Of a DNA stretch of 64,000 bases, positions 51,639-60,664 are shown piece after piece. The position numbers and the translations under genes were made by a program. The notes under the pieces were generated by a model, which worked only from the letters and a program-made list of their open reading frames with translations, made no database searches and was not told where the DNA came from. This DNA comes from Bacillota bacterium. Its GTDB lineage: Bacteria > Bacillota > Clostridia > Lachnospirales > Lachnospiraceae. The DNA lies in NCBI GenBank assembly GCA_023411225.1, contig JAEYPA010000183.1, positions 4,915 to 68,914 of the forward strand. The letters run 5' to 3'. Each line of letters begins with the position of its first letter. The stretch's first letter is position 1.

Positions 51639-52499
51639 TTAAACCTGCTTTAACATATTCGATACAGAGGCTGATACCTGCATATGAGTAGCATCCTTCA
51701 TAATACTTTTCCTATCCTCTTTCGTATCCTTCTCTTTATCATCCTCCTGCTCATTAAAATAGAGCTCGATAAATTTCAAATATTTATCATAACTAAAAAT
51801 ATTGTCTAACTCTGTTTTAGTCGCTTCAGAAGATAAATTTAATGCATCTAACATTGCCGTCAACTGATCACCCGTACTAACTGCCCCTGCTTGATAGTAA
51901 CCACTGAAAAGTGTAGATGAATTCTCCTTAGCGTCTATCGAACCTGTGACTACTTTTGGTTCCTCAATCATCTTAGTTGCAGGTTCCATCGATTTGTTTG
52001 TGGTTACTGCATGAGAACCACTTTCTTTATAAAAGCCAAGTATCTTGCTGATATATTTATGTACTGACTTCCAAGGTGGCACTCCACCATATTTTTTGAC
52101 CGTTCCAGTTCCGGCGTTATACCCTGCCAAAGCCATTTCTACATCCCCATCGTACTTGTTAAGAAGCTGTGAAATCAGCTTGGCTCCACCCATAATATTC
52201 TGCTCAGGATCATAGCTGTTCTTAACTCCCAGCCCTTTTGCTGTTCTCGGCATAAGTTGCATAATTCCTACTGCTCCGCAGTGACTGACAGCATCTGCAC
52301 GGAAATTAGACTCAACCCTTGCTACTGATTTCAACAGTTTAACATCCACCCCATAGGTCTTAGCAGCTTTTTGAAAGATCGAATCCAACTCTTTTGTTTC
52401 ACCCAGGTAGGATTGAAAGCTTTCACCACTGCCTACAGAACCACTGTTTTTACGGGAACTATTAATATTGGTATTAGAAGATATTGAATTTACCTGCAT
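51639..52499 (-). CDS. Lytic transglycosylase (SLT family)
   Basis: A 286-residue protein. A Ser/Asn-rich N-terminus (30-40 residues, no clear signal peptide) precedes a goose-lysozyme-like SLT domain at about 40-145: AKTYGVDVKLLKSVARVESNFRADAVS (cited in parts) with the catalytic Glu at position 63, SHCGAVGIMQLMP, and AGYNAGTGTVKKYGGVPP. The C-terminal 140 residues are low in recognisable motifs and acidic. It cleaves the peptidoglycan glycan chain. Start choice is uncertain: ATG 52499 or GTG 52508. Export without an obvious signal peptide is a puzzle; related proteins are delivered by flagellar or other secretion systems. Confidence 0.8.
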   Translation of the reverse strand: MQVNSISSNTNINSSRKNSGSVGSGESFQSYLGETKELDSIFQKAAKTYGVDVKLLKSVARVESNFRADAVSHCGAVGIMQLMPRTAKGLGVKNSYDPEQNIMGGAKLISQLLNKYDGDVEMALAGYNAGTGTVKKYGGVPPWKSVHKYISKILGFYKESGSHAVTTNKSMEPATKMIEEPKVVTGSIDAKENSSTLFSGYYQAGAVSTGDQLTAMLDALNLSSEATKTELDNIFSYDKYLKFIELYFNEQEDDKEKDTKEDRKSIMKDATHMQVSASVSNMLKQV

Positions 52500-52585
52500 C
52501 CTTTTCACCCATAATTCTATTATAATATCCTTATTATACCATAAATATAAATCAATTACTATTCTAACATGAAATAATTAATAGG

Positions 52586-52604
52586 GCTTTCGCCCCTTGC
52601 TCTC
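52586..52604 (-). terminator. Short GC-rich hairpin downstream of the ABC-2 exporter operon
   Basis: AGGGGC-GAAA-GCCCT on the minus strand, a 5-6 bp stem with a stable GNRA-type tetraloop, about 125 bases after the permease stop. The AT-rich sequence that follows is not a good T-run. The rest of the 52500-52725 gap shows nothing I can name. Confidence 0.4.
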
Positions 52605-52725
52605 TAAAGTTTTAGTAGTTTGCCCACAGCCACTCTTTCATCTGCCCTGGTGCGACCAATATGTGAAACCAGAAGATATTTTCATGGGTAATCGTTTAAT
52701 AGGAAATCTTTGATTCAATCCAAAA

Positions 52726-53481
52726 TTACATGCTAGTTTCCTTTCTTAATCTTTTACTTGCCCATATAAAGCTGATAAAACACATTATGGAGAGTAGTAA
52801 GATAACAAACAGAATATCCTTTAAAGCAATGTTCCCCTGATATATTAAATCCCTTAAGGCATTGATAACATGGGTAAAAGGATTCAGATTCACTGCAATG
52901 GCTAGTCCACCAGACAATTTGTCTGCCGGAAACAATGCCGTACTTAGAAAAAAGATAGGCAAAACCACTGCAGTCATTACAGTCTCATATATCACCTCAT
53001 TAGGCAGACATAGACTGACTGCATAGGCTAATCCGGACATAAAGAGAGCTGTCAAAAAGATAATTATTATACTAAGGCCTACTCCTACCCAACCAGAGGC
53101 AATATTCGCTCCAAAAACTAACCCCATTAGAAACATAATGATAACTTCAAGAAAGGTACATAATACAGCTTCTAGCATTTGTCCTAACACAATAGAACTT
53201 CTTTTTACTGGTGCAATCAATATACGATAGAAACTCCCGTCTGCTTTCATCAGGTAATTCATAATGCCACTACTACTACATGCTCCAAAGCTGACTAACA
53301 CAACCAATCCCGGCATAATAAACGCCGTATAATTGTGAATCCCGATTCCTTGCATTGTTTGTCCAGCAACTGTACTATATAATATTAGCCAGAGTATTGG
53401 CTGTAAGATCGTAAAAACTATAGTAAAAGTATTATTAAAGCGCCACTTTATGTTGCGGTGAAGTAAAGTCAACATACTCAT
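52726..53481 (-). CDS. ABC-2 type exporter permease
   Basis: A 251-residue membrane protein with six helices and the ABC-2 (DrrB/NodJ-like) pattern: FTIVFTILQPILWLILYSTVA near residue 20 (cited in parts), YTAFIMPGLVVLV near 50, GSFYRILIAPVKRSSIVLGQML near 80 and FLSTALFPADKLSG near 170. It is the channel part of a drug or lipid exporter with the ATPase upstream. The TTG at 53487 is less likely: ATG 53481 has GGAGG 7 bases upstream and overlaps the ATPase stop codon (TAATG), so translation is coupled. Confidence 0.9.
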   Translation of the reverse strand: MSMLTLLHRNIKWRFNNTFTIVFTILQPILWLILYSTVAGQTMQGIGIHNYTAFIMPGLVVLVSFGACSSSGIMNYLMKADGSFYRILIAPVKRSSIVLGQMLEAVLCTFLEVIIMFLMGLVFGANIASGWVGVGLSIIIIFLTALFMSGLAYAVSLCLPNEVIYETVMTAVVLPIFFLSTALFPADKLSGGLAIAVNLNPFTHVINALRDLIYQGNIALKDILFVILLLSIMCFISFIWASKRLRKETSM

Positions 53482-54431
53482 TAGCAAGCCTCCTTTCCGT
53501 TTTCACCAGTGAGACTGAGAAAAACATCCTCCAAGGTGGGCTGCATAATTTCAATCCCTAAAAATGCAATCTCATGATTTAACAACCAACGATTAACTCT
53601 TTCAAAATCCGCATGTCCACCTTCTAAACCAGTAATGATCACGTCCTGTCTCAAATCAGATTCTTTCAAAGAAATAATGCTTTTTAAGGATTGAAAACAG
53701 TTTTGCGCTTCCTCATTTGATGAAAATCTGATTTTTAGAATATCCTTTCGAAGATACTCCCGAAGTGCAAGTGGAGTACCCTGAATGACTTCTTTTCCAT
53801 TTTTCATTATACAGATGGTATCACTTAACTGATCTGCTTCCTCTAAGTAATGTGTGGTTAGAAAAATAGTAGTACCAAAGTCAGTCCTTATTTTCTTCAT
53901 CATTTTCCACATGGCCATACGAGATTGAACATCCATACCAACCGTTGGCTCATCTAAAAACAGAATCTTGGGATTTGACATCATATTCAGTGCAATATCA
54001 AGCCTTCTTTTTACACCACCGGAATAAGAAGAAACCGGATACTTCAAATACCGTTCTAATTCAAAGCAGGCAATCAAGACTTCCATTCTTGTTTTCGCTT
54101 CCTCTTTCGGCACTTTGTAGAGCTTGCTCTGAAATATCATATTTTCCGTAAGGGACAAATGTGTATCAATGGAAGTACATTGAGCTACACAAGATATTTG
54201 TGTACGAATTTTAGATGCCTCACGATAAATATCTTTTCCCAACATGGTAACCAGACCGGAGGTTGGCGCCAGATAAGTAGTCAGGATACGAATGAGCGTT
54301 GATTTTCCGGCACCATTTTGCCCTAAGAGAGAGAAAATCTCCCCTTCCTTTACCGTCAGGTTCAAACCATCTAACGCCTGAACACCATTCTTATATTTTT
54401 TAATTACATTTTCAGTTTGTATTGCATTCAT
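53481..54431 (-). CDS. ABC exporter ATP-binding protein (DrrA-like)
   Basis: A 316-residue ABC ATPase. Walker A GQNGAGKST near residue 38, signature YSGGVKRRLDIA near 138, Walker B ILFLDEPTVGMD near 158 and switch THYLEEADQL near 192 match the DrrA/CcmA exporter class; the C-terminal 90 residues form the family's accessory domain. It works with the ABC-2 permease, probably for efflux of a toxic compound. It lies 1 base after a GyrI-like gene and in an operon headed by an AraC-type regulator, which suggests drug-inducible expression. Confidence 0.92.
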   Translation of the reverse strand: MNAIQTENVIKKYKNGVQALDGLNLTVKEGEIFSLLGQNGAGKSTLIRILTTYLAPTSGLVTMLGKDIYREASKIRTQISCVAQCTSIDTHLSLTENMIFQSKLYKVPKEEAKTRMEVLIACFELERYLKYPVSSYSGGVKRRLDIALNMMSNPKILFLDEPTVGMDVQSRMAMWKMMKKIRTDFGTTIFLTTHYLEEADQLSDTICIMKNGKEVIQGTPLALREYLRKDILKIRFSSNEEAQNCFQSLKSIISLKESDLRQDVIITGLEGGHADFERVNRWLLNHEIAFLGIEIMQPTLEDVFLSLTGENGKEAC

Positions 54432-54432
54432 T

Positions 54433-54888
54433 TCAGTACTCCTTAATTGGAAATAGAACTTCCGTAATATATCCAGATGGATTTCCTTTAAAAAACATTC
54501 CTGGGCCTTTTATATATACCTCCCTAAATGGTTGTTGTAGTTGCAGCCTATGTTCCAATGCATATTGCTCAATAGCAGCATAGGCATAATGTAAGGTTTC
54601 ATAAGAACCCACATGCGATACACTAATTGCTTTGATCCGAGGTAGTTCTTTTACTTCGACTCCACTTTTACTTGGTGATTCCTCCGTTGGAATACATATA
54701 TCCATTACCCCCATTTTTGTTATGGGATTCATTTCATAATAGTATAAAAAAGGCGCACCATTTGTTTTTCCCCTTATAGATTGAAAAACACAAGGGAACA
54801 TCTTATTGGCCCCTGTCACAATCCCCTTATATGGTAGAAAAGCAACACGTACTGGTTCAATATCTCTAATTTCTATTTTATAGTCCAA
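54433..54888 (-). CDS. GyrI-like small-molecule-binding protein
   Basis: A 151-residue protein of the GyrI/SbmC-like (BacterioOpsin-activator-related effector) fold. RDIEPVRVAFLPYKG opens the domain; ISVSHVGSYETLHYAYAAIEQYALEHRL near residue 90 (cited in parts) and a terminal GNPSGYITEVLFPIKE are typical. Such stand-alone domains bind drugs or sequester toxins. The start is TTG with AGGAG upstream, 4 bases after the regulator's stop codon. The upstream AraC protein carries the same kind of domain, so both may sense the same ligand. Confidence 0.85.
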   Translation of the reverse strand: MDYKIEIRDIEPVRVAFLPYKGIVTGANKMFPCVFQSIRGKTNGAPFLYYYEMNPITKMGVMDICIPTEESPSKSGVEVKELPRIKAISVSHVGSYETLHYAYAAIEQYALEHRLQLQQPFREVYIKGPGMFFKGNPSGYITEVLFPIKEY

Positions 54889-54892
54889 TCTT

Positions 54893-55759
54893 TCAAATCT
54901 CCTTCTCCTTTTTTATTGAAATCCACACTTCGGAATGCCCCTCCTTCGACCCATCTTTACTGATGGGATAGATCTCAATATCCGGTAATTCTGCATAGGT
55001 ATACCCTGAGAACGGAAGCCATTCCGTCATAAAACGTCTAAAAATACTTTGAGTGGACTCTTTGAAATGACCATCACTCTCAAAAATCACCCATGTAGCT
55101 GCCGGTATTGAATATTCAACCATTCCCGAAGGAACAGGCTGATTAGTAGCTACTGCTATATAGTAATAAATTTCATCAGGACTTTGGTAAGCAGTTACTC
55201 CAAGTACAAAACCAGGGATTTGGTTTAATAATTTGCAGATTTCTGCAAATTTCCCATCTTTCAGTGTTCGGCTCCAAAAAGGTGGAACTATTTTCTGATT
55301 TTCTTCCATGTCCTCAATCAGGGGAATGCGAATACCTACAATCCTCATAGGCTCTTTATCTTCCACTCGATATGGCATAACTTCACCTCCAGTAACTTTT
55401 ATTTGAAATTTTTTAGGAGGATAAGCATGAAGTATACTTCCTTTACACTTTGCGCTAGCGGGAGAAATTCCGTGAACACTTTGGAATGCACGATTAAAGG
55501 CTGTTGGGGAAGTGTATCCGTATTTCAGTGCAACATCCAATACCAATGTATCTGTTGATTGTAGTTCAAAGGCAGCTTGTGTCATTCTTCGGCAACGAAT
55601 ATATTCAGAAAGCGAGATACCAACTACATAAGTAAACATCCGCTGAAAATAGTAGGGAGAACAACACGCTATTTTCGCTGCTTCCTCACAAGAAATCTCA
55701 TTATCTAAGTTATTTTCTATATATTCAAGTGCACAACTTAATTTTATCAACCACTCCAT
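54893..55759 (-). CDS. AraC-family regulator with GyrI-like effector domain
   Basis: A 288-residue regulator. Two helix-turn-helix units lie at the N-terminus (ISCEEAAKIACCSPYYFQRMF near residue 25, cited in parts, and LVLDVALKYGYTSPTAFNRAF near 72). A C-terminal GyrI-like domain (about 125-288) includes the VIFESDGHFKES motif. This HTH-first arrangement is the Rob/TipA-like/BmrR-type multidrug regulator design. I chose ATG 55759, which has AGGAGGT 6 bases upstream; the ORF's first ATG (55783) lies before that site. It heads the regulator-GyrI-ABC exporter operon and most likely activates it on binding a drug. Confidence 0.9.
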   Translation of the reverse strand: MEWLIKLSCALEYIENNLDNEISCEEAAKIACCSPYYFQRMFTYVVGISLSEYIRCRRMTQAAFELQSTDTLVLDVALKYGYTSPTAFNRAFQSVHGISPASAKCKGSILHAYPPKKFQIKVTGGEVMPYRVEDKEPMRIVGIRIPLIEDMEENQKIVPPFWSRTLKDGKFAEICKLLNQIPGFVLGVTAYQSPDEIYYYIAVATNQPVPSGMVEYSIPAATWVIFESDGHFKESTQSIFRRFMTEWLPFSGYTYAELPDIEIYPISKDGSKEGHSEVWISIKKEKEI

Positions 55760-55925
55760 TTCTTTACCTCCTGACGAAATCATACTATGAAATATAAATT
55801 TATTCCTCGCTTTTTGTGTCCTCTTTTGTAAACTTCACTTTACCCTAATAAATTTATAATATCAACTGTAATTGTCGATTCATTCTCTAACTACGCCTAT
55901 ACTAGCTAAAGCCCATAGCAAAATA

Positions 55926-55961
55926 AAAAGCCTTTAGACCACTGATGATCTAAAGGCTTTT
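55926..55961 (-). terminator. Terminator of the nitroreductase gene
   Basis: AAAAGCCTTTAGA / TCTAAAGGCTTTT, a 13-bp perfect stem with a 10-base loop and a T-run on the minus strand (CTTTTTATTT), 20 bases after the stop codon. Confidence 0.9.
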
Positions 55962-55980
55962 CCTTAATTAAAATATCTTT

Positions 55981-56529
55981 CTATAATGTACAATTTATCA
56001 AAATATCTTCTAATTTTCTCCTAGGGCGCTGCACGGGTGACTCATCTGCATAACCAACAGTAAGAATGCCACTCACATAAAAGTATTCTGGAACACCTAT
56101 TGCATCACGCATTTGTTGTTGTTCATACCATCCAGTCCAGCATGTTCCAATACCCCTGTGCTGAGCCTCTAATAGCATATAAGAAATGGCAATCGCTGTG
56201 TCTCTAATGATAAGCTTAAGATTCTCGTCAGCACTGCTTTCATTTACAACACAGTCTGCTTGTGTAACATCTACTCTACTCGTCATGTCAGCCAAGCATA
56301 CAATGAACAAAGGAGCTGATAGCATCCATTCTTGTTTATGGTCAACATTTACTATTCTCTTTTTTACTTCTTCATCTTTAACAATCATAAATTTCCATGG
56401 TTGCGTATTGCTTCCTGATGGTGCTAATCTTGCTGCTTCCATGATATGATAAATATCTTCATCGGCGATTGGTTGATTCTTATATTTCCTAATACTTCTT
56501 CTCTCTTCTATTTCTTTCAATACTTTCAT
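55981..56529 (-). CDS. Nitroreductase family protein
   Basis: A 182-residue FMN-dependent oxidoreductase. IEERRSIRKYKNQPIAD near the start carries the FMN-phosphate Arg/Ser residues, AARLAPSGSNTQPWKFMIV near 32 the flavin site, and GIGTCWTGWY near 125 the C-terminal flavin-binding loop. It reduces nitro, quinone or related substrates with NAD(P)H. Single gene in this window; the exact substrate is unknown. Confidence 0.9.
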   Translation of the reverse strand: MKVLKEIEERRSIRKYKNQPIADEDIYHIMEAARLAPSGSNTQPWKFMIVKDEEVKKRIVNVDHKQEWMLSAPLFIVCLADMTSRVDVTQADCVVNESSADENLKLIIRDTAIAISYMLLEAQHRGIGTCWTGWYEQQQMRDAIGVPEYFYVSGILTVGYADESPVQRPRRKLEDILINCTL

Positions 56530-56583
56530 CTTATCCCCCTACAAACCCTACTTTGTGCTCTAATTATATCATTTCGCTTATTT

Positions 56584-57336
56584 TTAAAGGCGTACATCAA
56601 TAGGAGTATATCCTACTTGCCTGTTACCAGATACAGTTTTATCTTTTTCTTGTTCTTCATCATTATTTTTATCGTTATTTTTACTACGAGATTTTTGTTC
56701 TTCCTTGGCTGCCTCTTGCATTTTTTCATTTGCATCCGTGAGTGTAGAAATCTGTGAGCTTACTACTGTTTGAGCCTTTTCTTGAATGTTAGCCAACTCT
56801 TCTTCTTTTTTCTTGGTTTCCACGCCTCGCATAGTATCTAGTTTTATCTCTGCCTCAATAACTCCAATACGTCCATTCACATCAGTTGCGACGTTTCCTT
56901 GCACTTTAGCCTTTTTTATAGAAGAACCTGCAGATATCATTGCCTGCATACTCGCCTTTGAGAGACCAGCTGACTGACCTTTGGATTCTGATACATTTTT
57001 CTGTTGTGTGTCACCAAGCATATCATCCATTGAAGAACCATTTTTCTGTTGTTCTTCCTTTCGTTGTTCAATTTGATGTTGGCGAAGCTCGATATTTAAG
57101 TCAGAAATCTCCTTCTGAATTGCTTGACGTTTTTTCATTTTATCTTCTAAAGACAAATCTTCTTGAGAAGATAGATCTTGTAGTTCCTTTTGCTTGTTCA
57201 TAATCTGACTCTGTATATTTTTACTATATGTATCATTTGTTCCATTTCCAATATAGTATGCTGCTGCACCAGGATTGCTACTTTCATTTACGCTTCCATT
57301 TATGCTTCCACTTATACATCCTATTGATAATGACAT
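56584..57336 (-). CDS. FlxA-like coiled-coil protein
   Basis: A 250-residue soluble protein. Its centre (about residues 38-100) is a charged helical region, NKQKELQDLSSQEDLSLEDKMKKRQAIQKEISDLN (cited in parts), that matches FlxA-like proteins. A second helical region covers residues 160-220, and the C-terminus ends with VGYTPIDVRL. FlxA-like proteins have no known biochemical role; some are flagella-regulated. I chose ATG 57336 (GGGAGG 8 bases upstream) over 57381. No flagellar genes are nearby. It is probably a monocistronic unit. Confidence 0.7.
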   Translation of the reverse strand: MSLSIGCISGSINGSVNESSNPGAAAYYIGNGTNDTYSKNIQSQIMNKQKELQDLSSQEDLSLEDKMKKRQAIQKEISDLNIELRQHQIEQRKEEQQKNGSSMDDMLGDTQQKNVSESKGQSAGLSKASMQAMISAGSSIKKAKVQGNVATDVNGRIGVIEAEIKLDTMRGVETKKKEEELANIQEKAQTVVSSQISTLTDANEKMQEAAKEEQKSRSKNNDKNNDEEQEKDKTVSGNRQVGYTPIDVRL

Positions 57337-57704
57337 TAAATCAACCTCCCTGTTTTCGATATGAAGCAAATCTACTACCATGTAATTACCTAAGTTGTTT
57401 ATCGGAATAAAAAAGGAAACTATTAACCCATTTAATAGTAATTTATGTTAATTTATTTCATATCATTAAATTTTTTAAACTATAATTCATAAACCACGAT
57501 CATTTATGGGCAAAAAAAGAAGGATACCAAGCTAGCCAAACCAAAGCCAAAAAAATATATGACTTAGCTAACTCCAGTATCCCTACTCTTTGCCAAAAAA
57601 TTCATCCACTATATTATTAGTACTTGAGGCAGTTCAAATGTATCATGATAGGTAATATATGTCGATCTCATAATGAAAGTACATTTACAGTATCTCTAAC
57701 ATTT
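57337..57704. other. Gap upstream of the FlxA-like gene with terminator of the sugar operon
   Basis: AT-rich, 368 bases. The only structure seen is the imperfect hairpin at 57509-57594 (separate entry). The FlxA-like gene's promoter should lie here but no convincing hexamer pair was found. Confidence 0.4.
57509..57594 (-). terminator. Probable terminator of the sugar operon
   Basis: An interrupted stem pairs GGCAAA (57509-57514) with TTTGCC (57589-57594), GGATAC (57522-57527) with GTATCC (57577-57582) and AGCTA with TAGCT inside. On the minus strand a TTCTTTTTTT run lies in the right arm. About 110 bases beyond the isomerase-like stop. Confidence 0.55.
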
Positions 57705-59045
57705 TTATTCAATAATATCACAATTCCAACCAAACACTTTAGCAATCTGATTAAGGGCTGCTGTATGTTTTCCAACAATAATCATTTGATGATGACTTGG
57801 TAATTCCTCCATCACTTTTTCTCCTTTCTTATAATAAAGTAAAGAGGCATTTCTTGCATCTGTTCCAGGGAATTGTACATATTTCTCAATTTTTCCAGGA
57901 ATGACCGTAATTTTATCAAATGAAGGATTTATCTTTGCCAGTACCATATCTCCTACTGGTAATTCACAATTTACCATAGTTGCTTTATCATTTACAATTT
58001 CCAATACCTTTGGTACTACCTTCCAATGATCAGGACAGAATTTTCTTGGCGCAAAACCAGCATATCCACAATGAACACCAAGGGCATGATTTTCTGGCTC
58101 ATTAACCTTTGGAAATTCATCAATTTTTTCATGATGTATGGCTGCTTTTCCTACCAGGAATGGATAGATATTAGTCATCATAATTGGTGCTTCCAATGAA
58201 TGGTATAGTACATAAGTGGATAGCAAGGTTAAGGTATCTCCTTCACAACACCAGATAATATTATATTTTTCAAATAGTCTATCCCAAATAACGCATGGTG
58301 TAGTTTTACAGTACATAGATTCATTTAGACAATTTGCTCCGATACCATCTACGCCACCAATTTCATCAATAGTATCTTTTATAGCCAGATACAATTGTCC
58401 AATTAAAATCTTTTGTTCGTCTGTTATATTTTCACAAGGCATATCCCAGGACTGAACTTCCTGCAATGCTTCTTGTTCATTTTTCTGCTCCGCACGCTTA
58501 TTGACTTCTTTCCAACTGCGGTAAATCATCTTTGTACCAAATGCATCTTCCATTTGTTTCGTACATTCTGCTTCCCACCAGTAGAAACGTTTGAATATAT
58601 AGGCCTGCATCCCCTCTCCCGGGTCATCCTGGAACATTAAGAATTTTGAACCCTTCAAATGTTCCCTGGTTGCAATTGCTCTAAATATTACCTTACCTAA
58701 TTCAATATTATATGGAGAGAATACCGTTAACTCTTTACTCTTAAGATAGCTGATAAGTTCCCAATCCCACATATCTACAGTACCATATTGTGAAGTGATT
58801 ACAAGAATTTGCTTATTGTATTTTTTTAATACCTCATGATAGTGATAACAAGCTCCTATCATTTGTGGGAATATGATTGCATCACACTCTGGTAATGGAT
58901 CTCCTACTATAACCGTATTTGCAAATTCTACAACATCTTTATAAATGTCCTTTAGGCGTTCTAACTGCCTGTCATACTCTTTTATTTCTCGTTCGTTTGT
59001 CTCTTTGAATCGAAGTGGAACAATATATGCCTTTAGCATGTCCAT
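57705..59045 (-). CDS. L-fucose/L-arabinose isomerase-like sugar isomerase
   Basis: A 446-residue protein of the fucose/arabinose isomerase-like superfamily. N-terminal Rossmann-like parts (IIFPQMIGACYHYHEVL near residue 57, ITSQYGTVDMWDWELISYL near 83) lead to a C-terminal domain with GVDGIGANCLNESMY near 225, WCCEGDTLTLLSTYVL near 255, GVHCGYAG near 310 and a terminal GWNCD. Metal-binding Glu/Asp/His candidates occur in ECT, CEGD and GVHCG segments. It probably isomerises an aldose and ketose in the operon's pathway. Not FucI or AraA proper by length and motif, so the substrate is unknown. It is the last operon gene. Confidence 0.72.
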   Translation of the reverse strand: MDMLKAYIVPLRFKETNEREIKEYDRQLERLKDIYKDVVEFANTVIVGDPLPECDAIIFPQMIGACYHYHEVLKKYNKQILVITSQYGTVDMWDWELISYLKSKELTVFSPYNIELGKVIFRAIATREHLKGSKFLMFQDDPGEGMQAYIFKRFYWWEAECTKQMEDAFGTKMIYRSWKEVNKRAEQKNEQEALQEVQSWDMPCENITDEQKILIGQLYLAIKDTIDEIGGVDGIGANCLNESMYCKTTPCVIWDRLFEKYNIIWCCEGDTLTLLSTYVLYHSLEAPIMMTNIYPFLVGKAAIHHEKIDEFPKVNEPENHALGVHCGYAGFAPRKFCPDHWKVVPKVLEIVNDKATMVNCELPVGDMVLAKINPSFDKITVIPGKIEKYVQFPGTDARNASLLYYKKGEKVMEELPSHHQMIIVGKHTAALNQIAKVFGWNCDIIE

Positions 59046-59091
59046 TTTGAGCCTCCTATTTATAATATTCTTTTGATATGAAAATATAATA

Positions 59092-60636
59092 TTAATGAAT
59101 CTGATTTTTACAAAATGGGGTTAACTCTTCGATATATTTATTATATTGATTTATATATTTACAATAAGCTTCTGTATTATCTTTATTTGGTATAAAAGTA
59201 CTTCCATTTATAATATGTTTTACTGCAAAGTCTTTGATATTATCTATCATGTCAACACCTTTTGCAGCCAGAATACAGGCACCCCATAAAGTTGCATTCT
59301 CTTGTTCTATTGTTTCAAGAGGAATTCCGATTACATCCGCATAAATCTGCAAGCAAGCCTTTGAAGCAGTCCCACCACCAATTACACGAATTCTTCTACG
59401 CTCTCTATAATTAGGATACATCGTATCAATTCGATTAATTGTAGTTGCCATAGAATACGCAAAGCTCTCAATTAATGCCTTATAAAAATGTTCCGCTCTG
59501 TGGGACCAAGTATATCCCATCCAAATACCCTTTATGAAACCATTAAATGGCATTACTGTTCCACCTAACATACCGGTAGAATAAATTCCATCGCTACCCA
59601 AAGGTACTTTTTCCAATTTGGTTTCCATTCGTTGATAGGCATCCGCTAGTGTTTCCTCATCTTTTTTGAAGAACTGATTAAGGAACCACTCTCTAGTTAT
59701 TCCGGAGCCTGGAATATAGTAATGCGCATAAAAGTCACCTTCTTTGCATCCATTCAAAATATCAAAGTGCCTTTTTTCCTCATCTGATCTAAAATCCTGA
59801 ACCATACAGCTAACTGCGCCAAAAGAAGCATCTTCAAATAACATGTCTCCTGGGTGCAAATTACCGGCGCCTACGCAGCCTGCAACTTTGTCGCCCGCAC
59901 CAGATACAAGTGGAATACCCTCTTGTAAGCCAGTTAAAGTAGCAGCTTCTTTTGATAAGTAAGCCACTATATCCGTGGATTCTGTAATTCTAGGTAGTTT
60001 TTCTATTGGAATACCAACTTTGTCACATAGGTCTTTTGACCACATACGGTGTTTTACATCAGCTAGCCCAGTCCATGTAATTAATGATCCATCTATAACC
60101 GCATCATCCACTGAAAGATTGCCTAATCTTCCAATAATATAACTACTAATCATCATATATTTTGCTATTTTCTGATCTTTATCTGGAAAGTCTCCTTTCA
60201 ACCAAGCATACTTAGAAGCTAACAACGGACTATTGGTTCCTGAAATATCTAAAAAATCGTTGCTGAATTTTTTCATTAGTCTGTCTGCATAAGGAATATA
60301 TCTAGTGTCTAAAGAACAGGACCATCCTGTAATATCACCCCAGTCTTTTGCTACACCTATTACTCCTGCCATTTGCCCGGTAAAAGCAATTGCCTCAATA
60401 TGTATTACATCCGTTTTATTCCGAATATTTAATGCTATTTCTTCATTGGCTTTACGGATACAACGGACTACTGATGCATACAGTTCTTCTCCTTTTTGCA
60501 AAAACTGATCTGGTGCTGGCTGCTCACTTCGCACACCTTCTTTTGTAATAACGATACAATTGCCATCCAAATCAAAAACACCAACCTTGATAAAACTTGT
60601 TCCCAGATCAACACCCATGAATAGTTCTTTTTTCAT
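59092..60636 (-). CDS. FGGY-family carbohydrate kinase
   Basis: A 514-residue sugar kinase. The N-terminal phosphate-1 motif is FMGVDLGTSFIKVGVFD, followed by IAFTGQMAGVIGV near residue 85. The C-terminal domain has GSDGIYSTGMLGGTVMP near 345, the family pattern RIRVIGGGTASKACLQIYADVIGIPLE near 420 (cited in parts) and ENATLWGACILA. It phosphorylates a sugar or sugar alcohol; xylulo-, fuculo- and rhamnulokinases are relatives. It sits between the dehydrogenase and the isomerase-like gene, 28 and 46 bases apart, in one operon. Confidence 0.9.
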   Translation of the reverse strand: MKKELFMGVDLGTSFIKVGVFDLDGNCIVITKEGVRSEQPAPDQFLQKGEELYASVVRCIRKANEEIALNIRNKTDVIHIEAIAFTGQMAGVIGVAKDWGDITGWSCSLDTRYIPYADRLMKKFSNDFLDISGTNSPLLASKYAWLKGDFPDKDQKIAKYMMISSYIIGRLGNLSVDDAVIDGSLITWTGLADVKHRMWSKDLCDKVGIPIEKLPRITESTDIVAYLSKEAATLTGLQEGIPLVSGAGDKVAGCVGAGNLHPGDMLFEDASFGAVSCMVQDFRSDEEKRHFDILNGCKEGDFYAHYYIPGSGITREWFLNQFFKKDEETLADAYQRMETKLEKVPLGSDGIYSTGMLGGTVMPFNGFIKGIWMGYTWSHRAEHFYKALIESFAYSMATTINRIDTMYPNYRERRRIRVIGGGTASKACLQIYADVIGIPLETIEQENATLWGACILAAKGVDMIDNIKDFAVKHIINGSTFIPNKDNTEAYCKYINQYNKYIEELTPFCKNQIH

Positions 60637-60664
60637 TATTTACTCCTTTTGTAGCATACTAATA

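Noticed and set aside
57509..57594. Possible small RNA or mobile-element end in the gap after the sugar operon
   Set aside because: The repeat is an imperfect hairpin placed where a terminator is expected. No flanking direct repeats or transposase remnants were seen.
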